Below, piece after piece: positions 23,473 to 52,495 of a stretch of 64,000 nucleotides of DNA. The first letter of the stretch is position 1. Each line of letters opens with the position of its first letter. The stretch covers positions 29,638,585 to 29,702,584 of the forward strand of contig NC_063061.1 in assembly GCF_018812025.1 (NCBI RefSeq). The letters are read 5' to 3'. The DNA is from Megalobrama amblycephala (Eukaryota > Chordata > Actinopteri > Cypriniformes > Xenocyprididae). The translations under genes were made by a program, and so were the position numbers. The notes under the pieces are model-generated. The model did not search any database, had not been told where the DNA came from, and was given only the letters and a program-made list of their open reading frames with translations.

Positions 23473-25420
23473 GTAAGGACATAACACTGAACTAACGATT
23501 TGTGTTATACCTCTATATAGCGACATGCGTGAACATACTTGATCACAATCATTTTATTAATCCTCGGCTGGATTTTCCAAACATCTGTTTCGTAAGAGAT
23601 GCGTTAGCCAGCTTTAGCAAAATAACAACCTGCCTTAAAATTATTCTCCAAACGGCATCGGCTCCTCGAGCCAGTGTCAGTGTTTACATGACGCCTTTAA
23701 AGATATTATGCACGAAATTGCGTTGCATGTCAACTGTAAAGCAGGAGTGATAAAAGCCTGTACACATCTAAATATTCACATAAGATGAGAAGTTTGGTTA
23801 TTCTACGAAAAAGGCGCATTTTCCAGTTTGATAAGGTGATTTAAAGTTACATTTTCTGAGATTATTTACGTTCAATGAGACAATTAATGTTTTAAGTGTT
23901 AATGAATTGTACTGTGGCATCTCAAATTAAATTAATACATTTTAATGTAACGTTATGATAGGACAGGACTGATTGTAACAGGGTTGACAGCTTTTTTTTT
24001 TAGCTCAAGTTGATATTACAAGGTCGTGAAACTAGGAAGAAACTAGATATGTATTTAAACATATATACATATTTTAATTCTCAAGTATTTACATGTTCAG
24101 GTAAACAGGATTGACGTTTAAGAATTAACTGACAAAGTTGGCAAAAAAAGAAAAAAAAGATTTTTAGTTTTATATATTTTTATTTATATTTATTTAAATA
24201 TATATTTTAAATTTGATTTTATTCTAATATATAGCAAGAAGTTAAACAGACAGGAGTGGGTACAGCCCAAAAATGACTCATCTTCATGAAGAAAGAAAAA
24301 AGCAAAAAATAAACTTGCTGTATGTTTGTTGCTGTGTTTAAAGTTGGCATGGCATCATCTATTGATTGTTAAAGTCATTTTTTCCACAGACAAAAATGGC
24401 ACCTGTTTTGTACAATGACCCAGTTACCAAAGAATATAGCATCCTTAATTCATTTTCATCCTGTCTGTTTGACAGCTGACAAGTGAAACCCGTAAAATCA
24501 CTGGCTGTGTATCAGCATCTTGTGAGCTGCCTGCCTAGACAGTATTTTTGGGCATCAAAGGCACATTTGAAAGGTTCGCATGTCCAAAAATTCTCTTAGT
24601 TTGATAGCTCGCTAGGTTTTGACAGCTATTGTGTGATGCTTTAATCCGTATAATATAATGAAAGGAGAAGCATGCATGCAAGTACATTAGATGTCAGTTG
24701 TGCTGTATTATTAACAAATTATATTTTGTATCCACTGACTTGTGTTTTCATGTTGCTTGGGTGTTTGGGTCTAAAATAGTTTGCCTTGTTTGGAGAGGGT
24801 GACATAAGAAGGTCCCTGGAGGGCTTTTCCCTGTGGAATGAGCCATTTGGGTATGTTTGGATGTGCTGGATAAAGTTGTTTATTTGTCATGCTTCAAGTG
24901 CAAAAAGTATGATTGAGGTTGCCGTAATTAGTTTTCATTTCTTCTTTCATTTCTTCATTTCTAGTTTATGGAACCTGATCAGATGCAACCATATCCACAG
25001 ACATGGCCTTTTTTGTTTTTAAACTGCTTCCAAATTCAATATAATCTATTACAAAAAAAAAAAATGGTTCAAACTAGTTCCTCAGTTTGTAAAAACAAAC
25101 AGAAATTGTGTTTTCAGTAATGTGCTTGCTATGTGCTTGAGTCTATGGGGCAAGGAATTGCACTAGGAAAAACATTTAAAAAAGAAAAACATATAACAAT
25201 ACAATTTTATAGTTCAAATAAAATATAATTTTGTACAGAAGTTTCAATATAAGAGAATAAAAGCTGTACATTTCTGCTTTTTAAACCCTGCCAAATATTT
25301 TAAACTGAGTCATCTGTGGTGATGTCCTCCTGGGAAGTTCGTATTTACGTGGTGGGAAGTGGTGTTTATGACGTCAGGTGCGTTCAAGACATTTTTGTCG
25401 GAGTAAGATGGCGGTGTACT
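23473..25420. other. camkk2 intron 1, first part, no gene seen
   Basis: Ordinary AT-rich intron. ORFs at 23502-23750 and 24786-25022 lack domains. Confidence 0.4.
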
Positions 25421-25429
25421 TTCTCTTAA

Positions 25430-26097
25430 AGGTGCTGTATGCGATTTTTCAAATTCGTTGTTGAACACTGTTGATATTTGAAATCAACCCAAACAAACCC
25501 ACCCCTCTCTTCATTGCTCCGCCTCCAAAACTCACACTCCAATCCTAACCACCCTGCTCCGAGTCTGTCTCGAACCTCAGGCTGATCATTGCTGACAAAC
25601 GAGGCGAATGCACTACCAATGACGCTAAACACTGCATTCTCCGCATTCACCGCATTCACCACATTTTCTGTAGTTTAACAGCAAAACTACAGTACAATAC
25701 ACAAGAGTAAATACAAACAAGTGTTTGTTGATAGTCACCAACAGCACAGCAGCTCCAGACAATCAAAACCCAGTGTTACTCACATGGGAAGCGGGATCAA
25801 AGCAACCTCCACATCTGTTTTCAGGCCTTCCTGCTTAGCTCTCTCAAGTGCTGGAAAGCTTTTCTAATATAACCGTGGGTCCTAAAGCGCTTGCCCAATC
25901 ATAAACCTTCATTCCAGTGATATTCTTTTGAGCTCTTTTGTGTTGTTTTTTTTTCTCTTATTTTTAAAACTCGCTCTTGCTCTTTCTCTCTCCTCGACCG
26001 TTATACACCCCCTAATGCTGATTGGTTACACGTTTGTTGTTGGTATTGGCCCGACTAACTTCTAAACAGTGTAGTTGAAAAAATGCATATCCCACCT
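25430..26097. mobile_element. TTAA element, 668 bp, 'aggtgctgtatg' ends
   Basis: Flanked by TTAA at 25426-25429 and 26098-26101. Ends are 'aggtgctgtatgcgattttt' and 'aaaatgcatatcccacct'. Terminal similarity to the element at 51075-51893 places both in one family. TTAA targets are used by piggyBac and Kolobok transposases, so this is probably a non-autonomous derivative of one of them. It has no coding capacity. Confidence 0.8.
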
Positions 26098-26099
26098 TT

Positions 26100-28450
26100 A
26101 ATTAACTACACAAAAATACAGCTAGGTTTTTAACTCTATACTTCTAGAAAATGAAGAACAAAGAATGTGCATCAGATGTGTTTTGCTTTTTTATGTTTTT
26201 AATTAATTTATGAAGCAACTTTATCGTTATCTATTATATTGTTATATTACAATGCTATCATATTTTATGCAGGCAATTAGCTTACCTCGTTGTAAATAGA
26301 AAAGCCTGACAATATCACTGCTAATACCTTTAGGCAAAGTATTGTGGGACTCCACCATGTTTCTATGGGGTCAAAATTGTTGCATTATTCCAAATAAAGA
26401 TTCCAAGTAAAGAGTTTCACAAAAATTTATAAAATACACAAATAAATAAAATGAGATTTGCAAAAAAAAAAAATATTTACAAATCAGTTTTATGTCACAA
26501 ACACAACTCTGCATGGCATTCATTTGTGAATTGCTTCTTGTGCACTTGTACAGTGCATTTGTGTGGATTTTGAAACACTTCTAGCGTCAACGTGGAGACA
26601 AATCAACAAATAAGTAAACTCCACCATCCGTTTACTCAAGGAGCCACACTGCGCTGACCAATCATGACACGTTCTTGCTACAACCAGCCCTGAAATAACT
26701 TTGCTCATTCATTTACAGTATTATATTTTATGAGCCTTTGAAAATGCCAGAGAATTTGGAATAATGCAACAATTCTAACCCCATATGTTTCTGGGCTTAA
26801 AGAAAACCCTGAGCTTCCCACTCATATTAACGGGTTCAACTCATAAATACTATCTTTCCGACATGACTTGAACTCACCATTTATTCGTTTTGAACCCATA
26901 ACTTGTGTTTAAATTGTTAGGTATAACATGGTAGTTTAACGTTAAATCAAACTTTGAAAAAATCAGTGAAATGTACGGTAAAAAAATAATAAGAAACAGA
27001 TTTATTACAAAGAAAAACCATCAAACGTGAAGTGTCACACAGGGAATTCAGTTTTCAGTGAACATTTTAAGATGGCTTGTTCATTTTCACTTCCATAAAC
27101 TCTTTCCAAAAAAGATTTATTACAGTTTTTTCAACTATAGTAAAGGTAACTAACTGTTAACCTGGTTTTTATGGTAACAGTTTTACTGTATTTTACTAGA
27201 AAAATGACCAAAAAAAAAAAAATTACACTTGGATTATTCCTGATAATTCTTTTGTCATCCTTGCTCTTGACCACAGATTAGTACCCCCCCCCCGTTAAAG
27301 CGAACGTTTCAAAGAATGCTAGGCTGCAGATTGTCCCATACGGTCAATCCTCTGACCCTGTGGACGCCCCATGTATCTCCCCATAATAAAAACAACCAGG
27401 GAGTGGAAAGTGTGTGTTAAACTCAGAGTCATCTAAGGCTGCATCTGTTTGTTTCTAGGGTAAGATTGGTTTCTTCCAGGAGGTCATCTTGGGTAAGGGC
27501 TTGATTGAAAACGATGGATCTTTTTATGCGTTTGATGTTGTACTTTGTAGAAGCCCTTTAATGTAGACACCGTTTGTTATGTGGTCAGTGGGAGTCCAGT
27601 CCCCGGGGATTGTTTGCTTGTGAGTCTGAGTCCATAACAAATGAGGTTTGGATGTGTTTGGAAGGTTGAGCACATGGAGGAGAGGCACTTGGTTTGCAAT
27701 CCATCAAAGATCGAAGTAGGTCACAGAGAATGTGAAAACTGCTCTCAGATTAAAATAGCTCAGCCTACCATTGCAGTCAGGCCACATCTTGCCCGCATCT
27801 ACCGTGTGTTTCCTGTTCTTGAAAAGAGGACGTGATACTCTGCATTTTTTGTAAAAGCTTGCAAGGTACTCGTAATTCTGCCGCATGCATTTTAAAGTCG
27901 CTTGACGCTCGGACTGGGTAATGGCACATCAATCCCTCTGACTTTCTGCACACTTTCATCATCCTACCATCGGCACCTCATCTGACAAATGGGTCGGACA
28001 TGCCTGGCCGCTCTGTGCTCAGCTGGGCTGTCTCTTTGTCATCAAGGTTGAGAAATGTGAGGATGGGAAGTCGCAAACGGTGCCCACACCAGGGACGGGC
28101 CAGTGATTAAAATCTGATCTGACGTTAAAAGGGTCTCATTGTAGGTTATCACGAAATTGGCCTCTTCTGCTCTGATGTCTTCAAATAGCTGATTCATTTT
28201 GTTGCGCGCTACTTTGTTAGCCAAAATGTACTAATAATAGTTTACAAGAAAGTTAACCATTAGTGCTTTGGTGGTGCTATGGTATAATGGCATCAGATGT
28301 CAATACTATGATACTTTGATATGACACTGAATGATTATCATCAGAGATAATCAATTCTATTGATTTTTTTTTTTTTTTTTGTTTTTACCAGTAGTTACAC
28401 TTTTCAGCACAATCAGTTTCTTTAATATTTAATAAAGTTTTTGAGTCTCT
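26100..28450. other. camkk2 intron 1, middle part, no gene seen
   Basis: Includes poly-A and poly-C runs (27220, 27280). 27400-28100 is less AT-rich and free of recognised repeats, but no coding frame is supported. Confidence 0.35.
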
Positions 28451-28454
28451 TATA

Positions 28455-28707
28455 CTAACCAGGGCTGCATTTATTTGATTAAACGTACAGTAAAAACAGT
28501 AATATTGTGAAATATTATTATTATTAAATATTAATATTGAAGTTTAAAAATTTTTAAAACAGTTTTTTTTTTATATTTTGGTGCTGAAGTAACATTTCTT
28601 ACTTAATAATATTATATATATAATTACGCTCAAAATATATTTGCATAATATTTATAGAATATTTAAAAAATAATTTATGACTTAAAATGTAAATGTTAAA
28701 TAAAAGA

Positions 28708-28767
<60 letters not shown>

Positions 28768-29042
28768 ATATATATAATATGTGCATATACATGTGTGTGT
28801 ATATATATATATTATTACACACACACACACACACATACATATATATTTACAAATGTTTATGTTAAATGTGGTTAATTGAGATATATCTATATATATTAAT
28901 CATATTTTAATCATATATTAATCATATTTTTGTGGAAACTTATTTTAATTAATTTAATGAATCTTTGCTAAATAAAAGTATTAATTTCTTCCAACAACAA
29001 CAAAAAATCTTACTGACCCCAAATAGTTGAATGGTAGTGTAA
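28455..29042 (+). repeat. 'TACTGACCCCAAA' family repeat with internal AT/CA microsatellite
   Basis: The left part (28458-28560) has 'aacagtaatattgtgaaata'. The right part (28950-29042) has 'aataaaagtattaatttctt' and 'cttactgaccccaaa'. The middle has been replaced or expanded into (AT)n, (TG)n and (CA)n tracts at 28709-28846, which explain a spurious Tyr/Ile-repeat ORF. Confidence 0.65.
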
Positions 29043-29419
29043 AATGTTTAAAGTAAATGTAAAATATACATTTATAATTTAAATTTTAAATTTTATATTA
29101 AATAGAAACTGCATAAATATAATGGTAGTAATATATATCTTATTAAAATGTTTATAGTTTAATGAGGATAAAGGTACTTTTGTCTGCTTAACTGATGATT
29201 CATGATGTATGTTTTAAAATGTTTAGCCTATAACACAGAATGCTGCAAATATTATGTTGCGTGACGTTATAATCACTTGGCTCTTGCCTCTTGTCATATT
29301 GATGTCATGAAGAATCCATCATTCATTCTCCTGCTGGCAGAATTTCTCTGTAGGTGATGGATGGAGAGAGGCAGTTTAATAAACAATATAAACTACGTTT
29401 GGTGCTTGCTTAATATTGA

Positions 29420-29510
29420 GGTTGACATGTTGTGTTCTGAGTGGTTCTAGAATGCTCCTATGTGGTTGCTAGATGGTCGCTAGGGTGTTCTAGATGATTA
29501 GAAAGTGGTT
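29420..29510. repeat. 'gtggttgctag' short tandem words
   Basis: Imperfect repeats of gtggttctagaatg, gtggttgctagatgg, tcgctagggtgttctaga. This is a short degenerate minisatellite. Confidence 0.5.
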
Positions 29511-29805
29511 TAAATTAAGAGTCTGGCCCCAAGTTTCTATGATATTCTGGTCTCTGGATATGGCTTCACAAACAGTACTTTCAACTACACACACACAGTA
29601 TCGTTATTTCTGTCTTACAATAATTCAAATGACCACAGAAGTAATTACTGGGATAAAAGTTTATAGTTCAGATATAAACACAGATGTCTACAGTTGCGAT
29701 CAAAATAGAGCAAAGCATCTTTTGAAAGCAACATGGCGCTTCAAATAACGATGGTATCAATTACATTGTTGTTACACCACTAGCCCCTAGGTGGCGACAA
29801 GTGCT

Positions 29806-30105
29806 AAAATATTTGCCATTGAATCATTCATTCAAGTGATTCGTTCAAAAACACTGATTCATTCAGTAATGAGACAAATTAAGTATTTATGAGTGAGGCA
29901 TTGAATCATTCATTCAAGTGATTCGTTCAAAAACGCTGATTAATCCAGTAATGAAACAAGTGCCCTCGATTTAACAGTTTTTTCTAAGGCATGTTTATGA
30001 AAGCTATTGAACTAAGGCCTAATCCTGGCTTAGTCTAAGCCCTGTCTGTGAAACTGGGCCTTGAAGTCTTTGTGAGCGAGTCATTGAATCATTCATTCAA
30101 ACCAA
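29806..30105. repeat. 'gaatcattcattcaagtg' repeated block
   Basis: The sentence 'gaatcattcattcaagtgat' plus 'tcgttcaaaaac' occurs at 29820 and 29910, 90 bases apart, and its head again at 30087. Between them lies 'cctggcttagtctaagccctg', a fragment of another fish repeat with an internal inverted repeat. The region resembles a small satellite interrupted by an insertion. Confidence 0.65.
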
Positions 30106-31136
30106 TTTTTAATTATTTTTTAAAAATATTCATTCTAATTAATTAAACATTTTAATTTCAATTAATTTTTTTTTGTCAGAACCTCTAGTAATTCACGTTA
30201 TTTTATTTAGCTGTCTGTTCAGAATCGTGATCTCTATTTGAAACAACAACAACAACAACAACAACAACAAAACATGTTTCTCAATTTATCCATAATTGTG
30301 CAGCAGCTATACTGTTTGGAGAAGTTGTTTCCAGTATGACTGGCATTTTTAGCTCGAAAAGCTTGAATGTCGAATCCTCATCAGTGTGTTCTGATTTAGA
30401 GTGAAAATGAGTGTCAGGGACGTAATAACTTGAGAAATGGATGCGGGAGGGGTCAAAGATGAACGCTGAGAAAAATATGCTTTTTTTTCCCGCACCGGGT
30501 TGTCGAAAGTGGGAGAGAGAACACCATCTTCCAGCTGTGTGGGTGTTTTGACAGGAGAATGCATGGAGGCCAGGGCCCCAAGATGATATTACAGCAAAAA
30601 CACAAGTAGAGATTCGATCACAGATGAAGAAATGACAGGGAACGAAACAGAGACGGAGAAGAAAAACTAAGCTGCATTGAATCTCTGTAAATGTGAGAGA
30701 TAGAAATGAGGACGCACAGAGGGGGTGGGCCAGCCCACACAAGTTCTCCTTTCTGAACCCCTCAGAGTAATGAATGTCTTTTTATTGTACCTGCTTATAT
30801 TTCTCTCATTCTGTGAGACCCACACCTCTCCCACACATACACGCAGAGAGAGTCTCCAATGTTCAGAAAATCTGCTTTCCAAAGAAACTACAGTTCTAGT
30901 TTGCATGTAAATCAAGGCCATAAGAAACGGAGGCTTAGAGCAGAATGGAGATATGTAATCTTTTTCGAGCAGGCTTTACTTGAGTAATGTTTGAAGTGAC
31001 TGAATACAGCTTATTAGATGTATTCTGTCATTTAATCTGTATAGGTAAACCATTTTTCAATGTAATATAATTTTATAACAATGAGTTGACTTAAGGACAA
31101 GCCTCATACAAAAATACAAGGTTTTTGGGTCGATTC

Positions 31137-31140
<4 letters not shown>
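30106..31140. other. camkk2 intron 1, distal part
   Basis: Holds an (AAC)n run at 30241-30271 and a less AT-rich block at 30400-30920 with overlapping ORFs on both strands (153 codons minus, 61 plus), none with a recognisable domain or splice support. Probably non-coding. Confidence 0.4.
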
Positions 31141-31166
<26 letters not shown>

Positions 31167-31176
<10 letters not shown>

Positions 31177-32113
31177 TACAGTCCAAAAGTTTGGAACCAC
31201 TAAGATTTTTAATGTTTTTAAAAGAAGTTTCGTCTGCTCACCAAGGCTACATTTATTTAATTAAAAATACAGTAAAAACAGTAATATTGTGAAATATTAT
31301 TACAATTTAAAATAAAATTTTCTATTTGAATATATTTCACAAAGTAATTTATTCCTGTGATGCAAAGCTGAATTTTCAGCATCATTACTCCAGTCTTCAG
31401 TGTCACATGATCCTTCAGAAATCAGTCTAATATGCTGATCTGCTGCTCAAGAAACATTTAATGTGTACAATTGTACAAAATATTTGTGTACAATATTTTT
31501 TTTTTCAGGATTATTTGATGAATAGAAAGTTCAAAAGAACAGTGTTTATCTGAAATCTAATCTTTTGTAACATTATAAATGTCTTTACTGCCACTTTTGA
31601 TTGATTTAATGCATCCTTGCTGAATAAAAGTATTCATTTCTTTAATTTCTTTCCAAAAAAATAAAAATAAAAATTCTTACTGACCCCAAACTTTTGAACG
31701 GTAGTGTATAATGCTACAGAAGCTTTGTATTTCAGATAAATGCTGTTCTTTGAACTTTCTATTCATCAAGGAATCCTGAAAAAAAACAAAGTACACAACT
31801 GTTTTCAACATTGAAAATAATCATAAATGTTTATTGAGCAGCAAATCAGCATATTAGAATGATTTCTGAAGGATCATGTGACACTGAAGACTGGAGTAAC
31901 GATGCTGAAAATTCAGCTTTGCAGGAATAAATTACTTTGTCAAATATATTTAAATAGTACACAGTTATTTTAAATTGTAATTATATTTCACAATATTACT
32001 GTTTTTTACTGTATTTTTAATTAAATAAATGTAGTCTTGGTGAGCAGACGAAACTTCTTTTAAAAACATTAAAAATCTTAGTGGTTCCAAACTTTTGGAC
32101 TGTACTGTATATA
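31167..32113. repeat. Near-perfect 950-bp palindrome of the 'ccaaaagtttgga' family
   Basis: Left end 'cagtacagtccaaaagtttg' and right end 'caaacttttggactgtactg' are reverse complements. Each arm of about 430 bases holds the family modules (for example 'gatccttcagaaatcagtct' and its mirror around 'atttctgaaggatcatg'), with a short centre near 31640-31720. Left of it is an (AT)n tract at 31139-31170. No ORF. It is either a head-to-head pair of repeats or a MITE with very long terminal inverted repeats. Confidence 0.85.
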
Positions 32114-32680
32114 TAATATATATTAATTTCAGTAAATTATTTATTATATGTAAATAATAAATATTTATATAGAAATTGCTCTTTGTGATCTCCAAATGGA
32201 AGTTGCAATTTTAGAAAAAAAAATCACGATATTCATAACTACATTAATACTGTATATATGTCACAATAATAAATATAAAGTCATGGAGGTAAAAAAATGC
32301 AGTTAAAAATTTTACAACAGCAAACCTTAAAATTTTACCATTTTTTTTTTAACAAAAATGTATTTGTATATTATTTACATAATATTTACAATTTTATAAA
32401 TTAAGACCAATTAATTAAAATTTAAATGTTAAATATAAGTATTAAATATTTATATAATAAATATTAAAAATATATGATTGCTCTTTGTGATCTCTATATT
32501 AGGGGTGTGCAATATCAAGAAAAAAACATGATGAAAAAATATAATGAAATGTCTTTTTGACTTGACTTTTCCTTCACTCGGAATGTAAATTGATCATACC
32601 GCCCATTCCCAAATACTACTCAAAGTCAAAGAAATTCATTGGCCAAAAAGCTGTGTCCTACATTTACTCAAATCTGTTTT
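32114..32680. other. AT-rich end of camkk2 intron 1
   Basis: Simple A/T sequence; nothing recognised before the branch/polypyrimidine stretch at about 32670-32689. Confidence 0.4.
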
Positions 32681-32732
32681 TCTTGCAAGGTGTTGATGGA
32701 GGGGCTACTGAGAGGTGTTTGGGAAGGACACT

Positions 32733-48909
<16,177 letters not shown>

Positions 48910-49337
48910 TAATTGTGGGCGTCTTACTCGGGGGAAATGCATCAGGATGGGGCTGTTGTGGCTTCCAGAAGGCCAGGATATGGACCTGGGGCTGGGGCGT
49001 GGACGGAAGGAAGTTGTTGATGTGGAGGGTGCCCACCCGCTCATGCATGCATTTGTACAGTCCACAGCAGCATGCACCGTATCTGTCCGCCCAGGTCTCT
49101 GCCATCTCTCAGGACCTGTTTTCTGTGTGCGCGTGTTTCTACTCTCCTCTCCGGCACGGAGACTCTACTTCAGCTAGGGGGCGCCACTGAAGGCTGAACG
49201 GATAATAACCTTTAAGAATTTTTTACAAGAAATTTGCGACTTCAGTCATTAATTAGAGAGACATTCTGTTTGATTTAAGTTTTGCAATTCATTTCATTTT
49301 GAAAATCTCCTCAAAAAACAGGTTTGACAAAATTAAG

Positions 49338-49338
<1 letters not shown>

Positions 49339-49387
<49 letters not shown>
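49339..49387. repeat. (AT)n microsatellite in the camkk2 3' UTR
   Basis: About 24 TA dinucleotides without interruption. Confidence 0.95.
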
Positions 49388-49392
<5 letters not shown>

Positions 49393-51074
49393 AGGCAAAT
49401 AAAAGAATAAATGACCTTTAATGATTAAAATTCCTCAAATTTGCACACAATATTCACTAAGTTTTTAGAAGAAATTTATGATTTCTTAGGTTTGTCCATC
49501 ACTCATCAGTTGTTAGATAGACATGCTGCTTGATTGCAGTTTTACAGATCTCATTAGATTTTTAGAACTGAATTTGAAAATAATAAAAGAAAAATTGCTC
49601 AGACTTTCATCATAAATTAATTTCAAATCTTCTGAAAAATCAGGTTTGTTTGAATAAAGTATGATAAAATTTGAACATAATAATAAAAACATTAAAAAAA
49701 AAAAAGAATTGAATTAATTTTAAGTGAGTTTTTAAGAAATCAAATTCTTCAAATTTTGCAGCCAGGAAATGTGTATAAATACAGTAAGGAGACACTTCAG
49801 GGTGTGATTTAGGGAAAATACAGATATGTTTGTATGTGTGTTTGTTCATATATCAAATCACACAGCTTTGTGTTTGTATAATAATGTCTGCGCTGTAGAT
49901 GGTGAACAGGACCAGACCTGGAAACTATCTGTAAACTTCCTTTTTAATACAACAAAGTCCAAATCCAAGAGATCAGAGTATTATGCATAGCATGTTTTTG
50001 AATAGTAGTTCAATTATTTAGGGCACAACGAACATCTAGGGAATGCCACTGTAGGCATTGTGACCATTCTTCTCCTTGTATGTAACGTGACCCTTTTAAT
50101 CATGAAGGTAACAGTCTCTTACTGTAATTTCGCTTCCTTTCCCTGTGTAGAGTTACCAAAATGCCATGTAGTAGTGCATTTCCGACTTCGTCATGATCAG
50201 AGTGAATTAGTTATCGCCATTTCTATATCCTACTCTAACGTTCTTGAGGAAATACAATAACTTTGTGCAATCTATGCATGACTTTTCACTTAAGGAATCA
50301 ATGTTTGTCAGTCTGTTTTGACACAAATGTATGCCTTACATTTTCATACTCATAAGTGTAGCATAGATCACCAGTACATGTGTAGAGTTTTTTGGTACAA
50401 TAGAATTGTAGATAAAGTAGAATTTGGGATTTTAAATAAGCTGTTCTAGACAGTGTAGAAATAAAGTAACTTGCTTAAGCTCAGTTTTAAAGTTAGCAAA
50501 AATAGTCCAAAGCCCTGTTGAGATTTTCTCAATGTGCACTACGGTCATGTATCTCCTGTGTTGATGATTTTTCTATGATTGTTTTAGCTGTAGTTTCAAC
50601 ATGTCTGAGTGATGGTGCTTTTCCACCACTGATTTATAACATAATTCATGCTTCCATGTATCAGGGGAGTCTTTTCTGCACAAGTAGGTTGAATGTATGT
50701 TGTTGGTTTACCTTGTAGCTAAAGTCAATTTTCTTTAACTTTTTTTTCCCGCATGTTAAACTTTGCTGTATTTTATAGTACTTGTTTTTTGTGACTTTTT
50801 TTTTCTCTCTCTCTCTTTTAGAGATTTATTTTTGTGTAGGTACTATTACTATGCATAAGAAATCTCACATTGTGGTGCAGTTCTGGACTTTGTAAGTCAG
50901 TCGGTTGGTCCTTTGTGTTTGTTCTATTGGATGTTGATTATTGAAAATTGAAGCAAACGTGTAATTTTAACTCAAATATGCATGTGCGCCGACAGACCGA
51001 AGCTGGTTATACAATGTCACTACATGTAAGTGAACATTTTAATGATTTGCTGAACAGTTTTTGATGACCTTTAA

Positions 51075-51893
51075 AGGTGCTGTATGTCATTTTTTGACCG
51101 TACTAAAGCATAAAAATACCATAATATGCAGAGATTCTAAGTTCAAACACTTGTTTCTCTGAAAAACAACCAGTTATTCTACTTTGAAATGTGCATTCCG
51201 TGTCGGAATGTATATTTTTGTTTTGGTCTGTGTGATCCCGCCCACTGCCGCTTTACCCAATAATATTTCGACATCCCAGGTTGCCAGTTGGCGGAAAACA
51301 CAGCGAATTGCAGCCATGGACAGTGTTGCCAAGTCCTGTTGCCGCGGGTTGTTTTTCATGTCCGCGGGTTGAAGCAGCCCCAAAATAACATTATATTTAC
51401 CCCCTGAAATGCAATTTGACCAGGGTAACCCTGTCAAAAACGGGGATTTTACCCTCCAGAACGTGATTTTTACTGTGGGGCCCACCTGAAACACGATTGG
51501 GCTAGTTTTGAGTAGCAGTTGGACTGGTTTTGTTGTGGAAATCTGGCAACCTGGTTGGCTGGTCTTAGCTGGTTTAAGCTGGAAGTAGCTGGTTTTAGCT
51601 GGTCTCCCAGCCTGGGTTAGCTGGTGTTCAGCTGGTTTAAGCTGGTCTCCCAGTCTCCTAGCTAACCAAAACCCTTCTAAAACCAGCTATGACCAGGCTG
51701 GGAGACCAGCTAAAACCAGCCTGACCAGCTTAGGCTGGTTTTAGCTGGATTTTTTCCCTGGCCATGGAAACCAGCAAACAAACTGGAGATCGCAGATTCG
51801 ACCCGACCAAAAAAAGCAATAAAATATTGCAAACGTATATATACTACCTGATCAACTTGCAGTGTAAGACTGTCAATATAACATACTGCACCT
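51075..51893. mobile_element. TTAA element, 819 bp, with internal inverted minisatellite
   Basis: Flanked by TTAA at 51071-51074 and 51894-51897. Ends 'aggtgctgtatgtcattttt' and 'aacatactgcacct' match the family of 25430-26097. Inside, 51551-51750 consists of agctggtttaagctgg words, first forward and then reverse-complemented (aaaaccagct), around a centre near 51655; this subregion would fold into a long hairpin. If the 3' UTR assignment is right, it would be transcribed. Confidence 0.85.
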
Positions 51894-52489
51894 TTAAGTA
51901 ATATATTCAGGACCAGAGAAGCACCGTTCCCGTTTTTTGAGTAAATATTTTTAGAGAAAATCTAAATATATATATGGAGATTTATCTTTGCACATTGGAA
52001 TTGTTCAAAAGATGCATGTTTATTAACTTTAACTGAAGGATGAGGTCTCTGTAACCATGTTTTATTCTTCTGTACGATCAAAACTAGGAGCAAAATTCAC
52101 CAGCTGAAATCAAAGACAGCATTTTTCAGTTTCTCATGTATAACCACTTTCTCAAATACTGACCATGCGAACGGTAGTTTGAAATGATTGATTGTAGAGG
52201 TGTATTTTGAAAGGGAACGCTGTACTGTACATTTCTAACTTCTCAATATCATTCCTCACTGTATCTGCCCAGTATTTCCTGAAGGGCTAGGGTAAATGTT
52301 TGCATCCATATCACAAAAGCGATTGCGTTTTGAGCACTGTTGAGAGGGCTGTTTACATGTTACATAAATGCATGCCGTCACAACCACGCTATTTCATTCA
52401 GCATGTTTTCAAAGCATGTTTGAGCTCTTTACAGCATCCTCTGATCTCATTACTGATCATTCTATATATTGTATCCAGTTGATTATTTG

Positions 52490-52495
52490 AATAAA
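52490..52495 (+). terminator. camkk2: Probable camkk2 polyadenylation signal
   Basis: AATAAA within 'tttgaataaattgaagttgcc', followed by a T-rich downstream region. It precedes the GC-rich promoter of the next gene by about 750 bases. Confidence 0.5.

Noticed and set aside
28693..28875. 60-codon ORF rich in Tyr-Ile repeats
   Set aside because: It is the translation of an (AT)n/(CA)n microsatellite.
30281..30742. 153-codon minus-strand ORF, one of the longest in the window
   Set aside because: No recognisable domain, no splice context, overlapping ORFs on the other strand, and it lies within the camkk2 first intron. Chance ORF in a less AT-rich block.
32715..32732. GTG as the camkk2 start
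   Set aside because: Vertebrate genes rarely use GTG; the ATG at 32733 gives MFPCVSSWPSS, which matches the family N-terminus.
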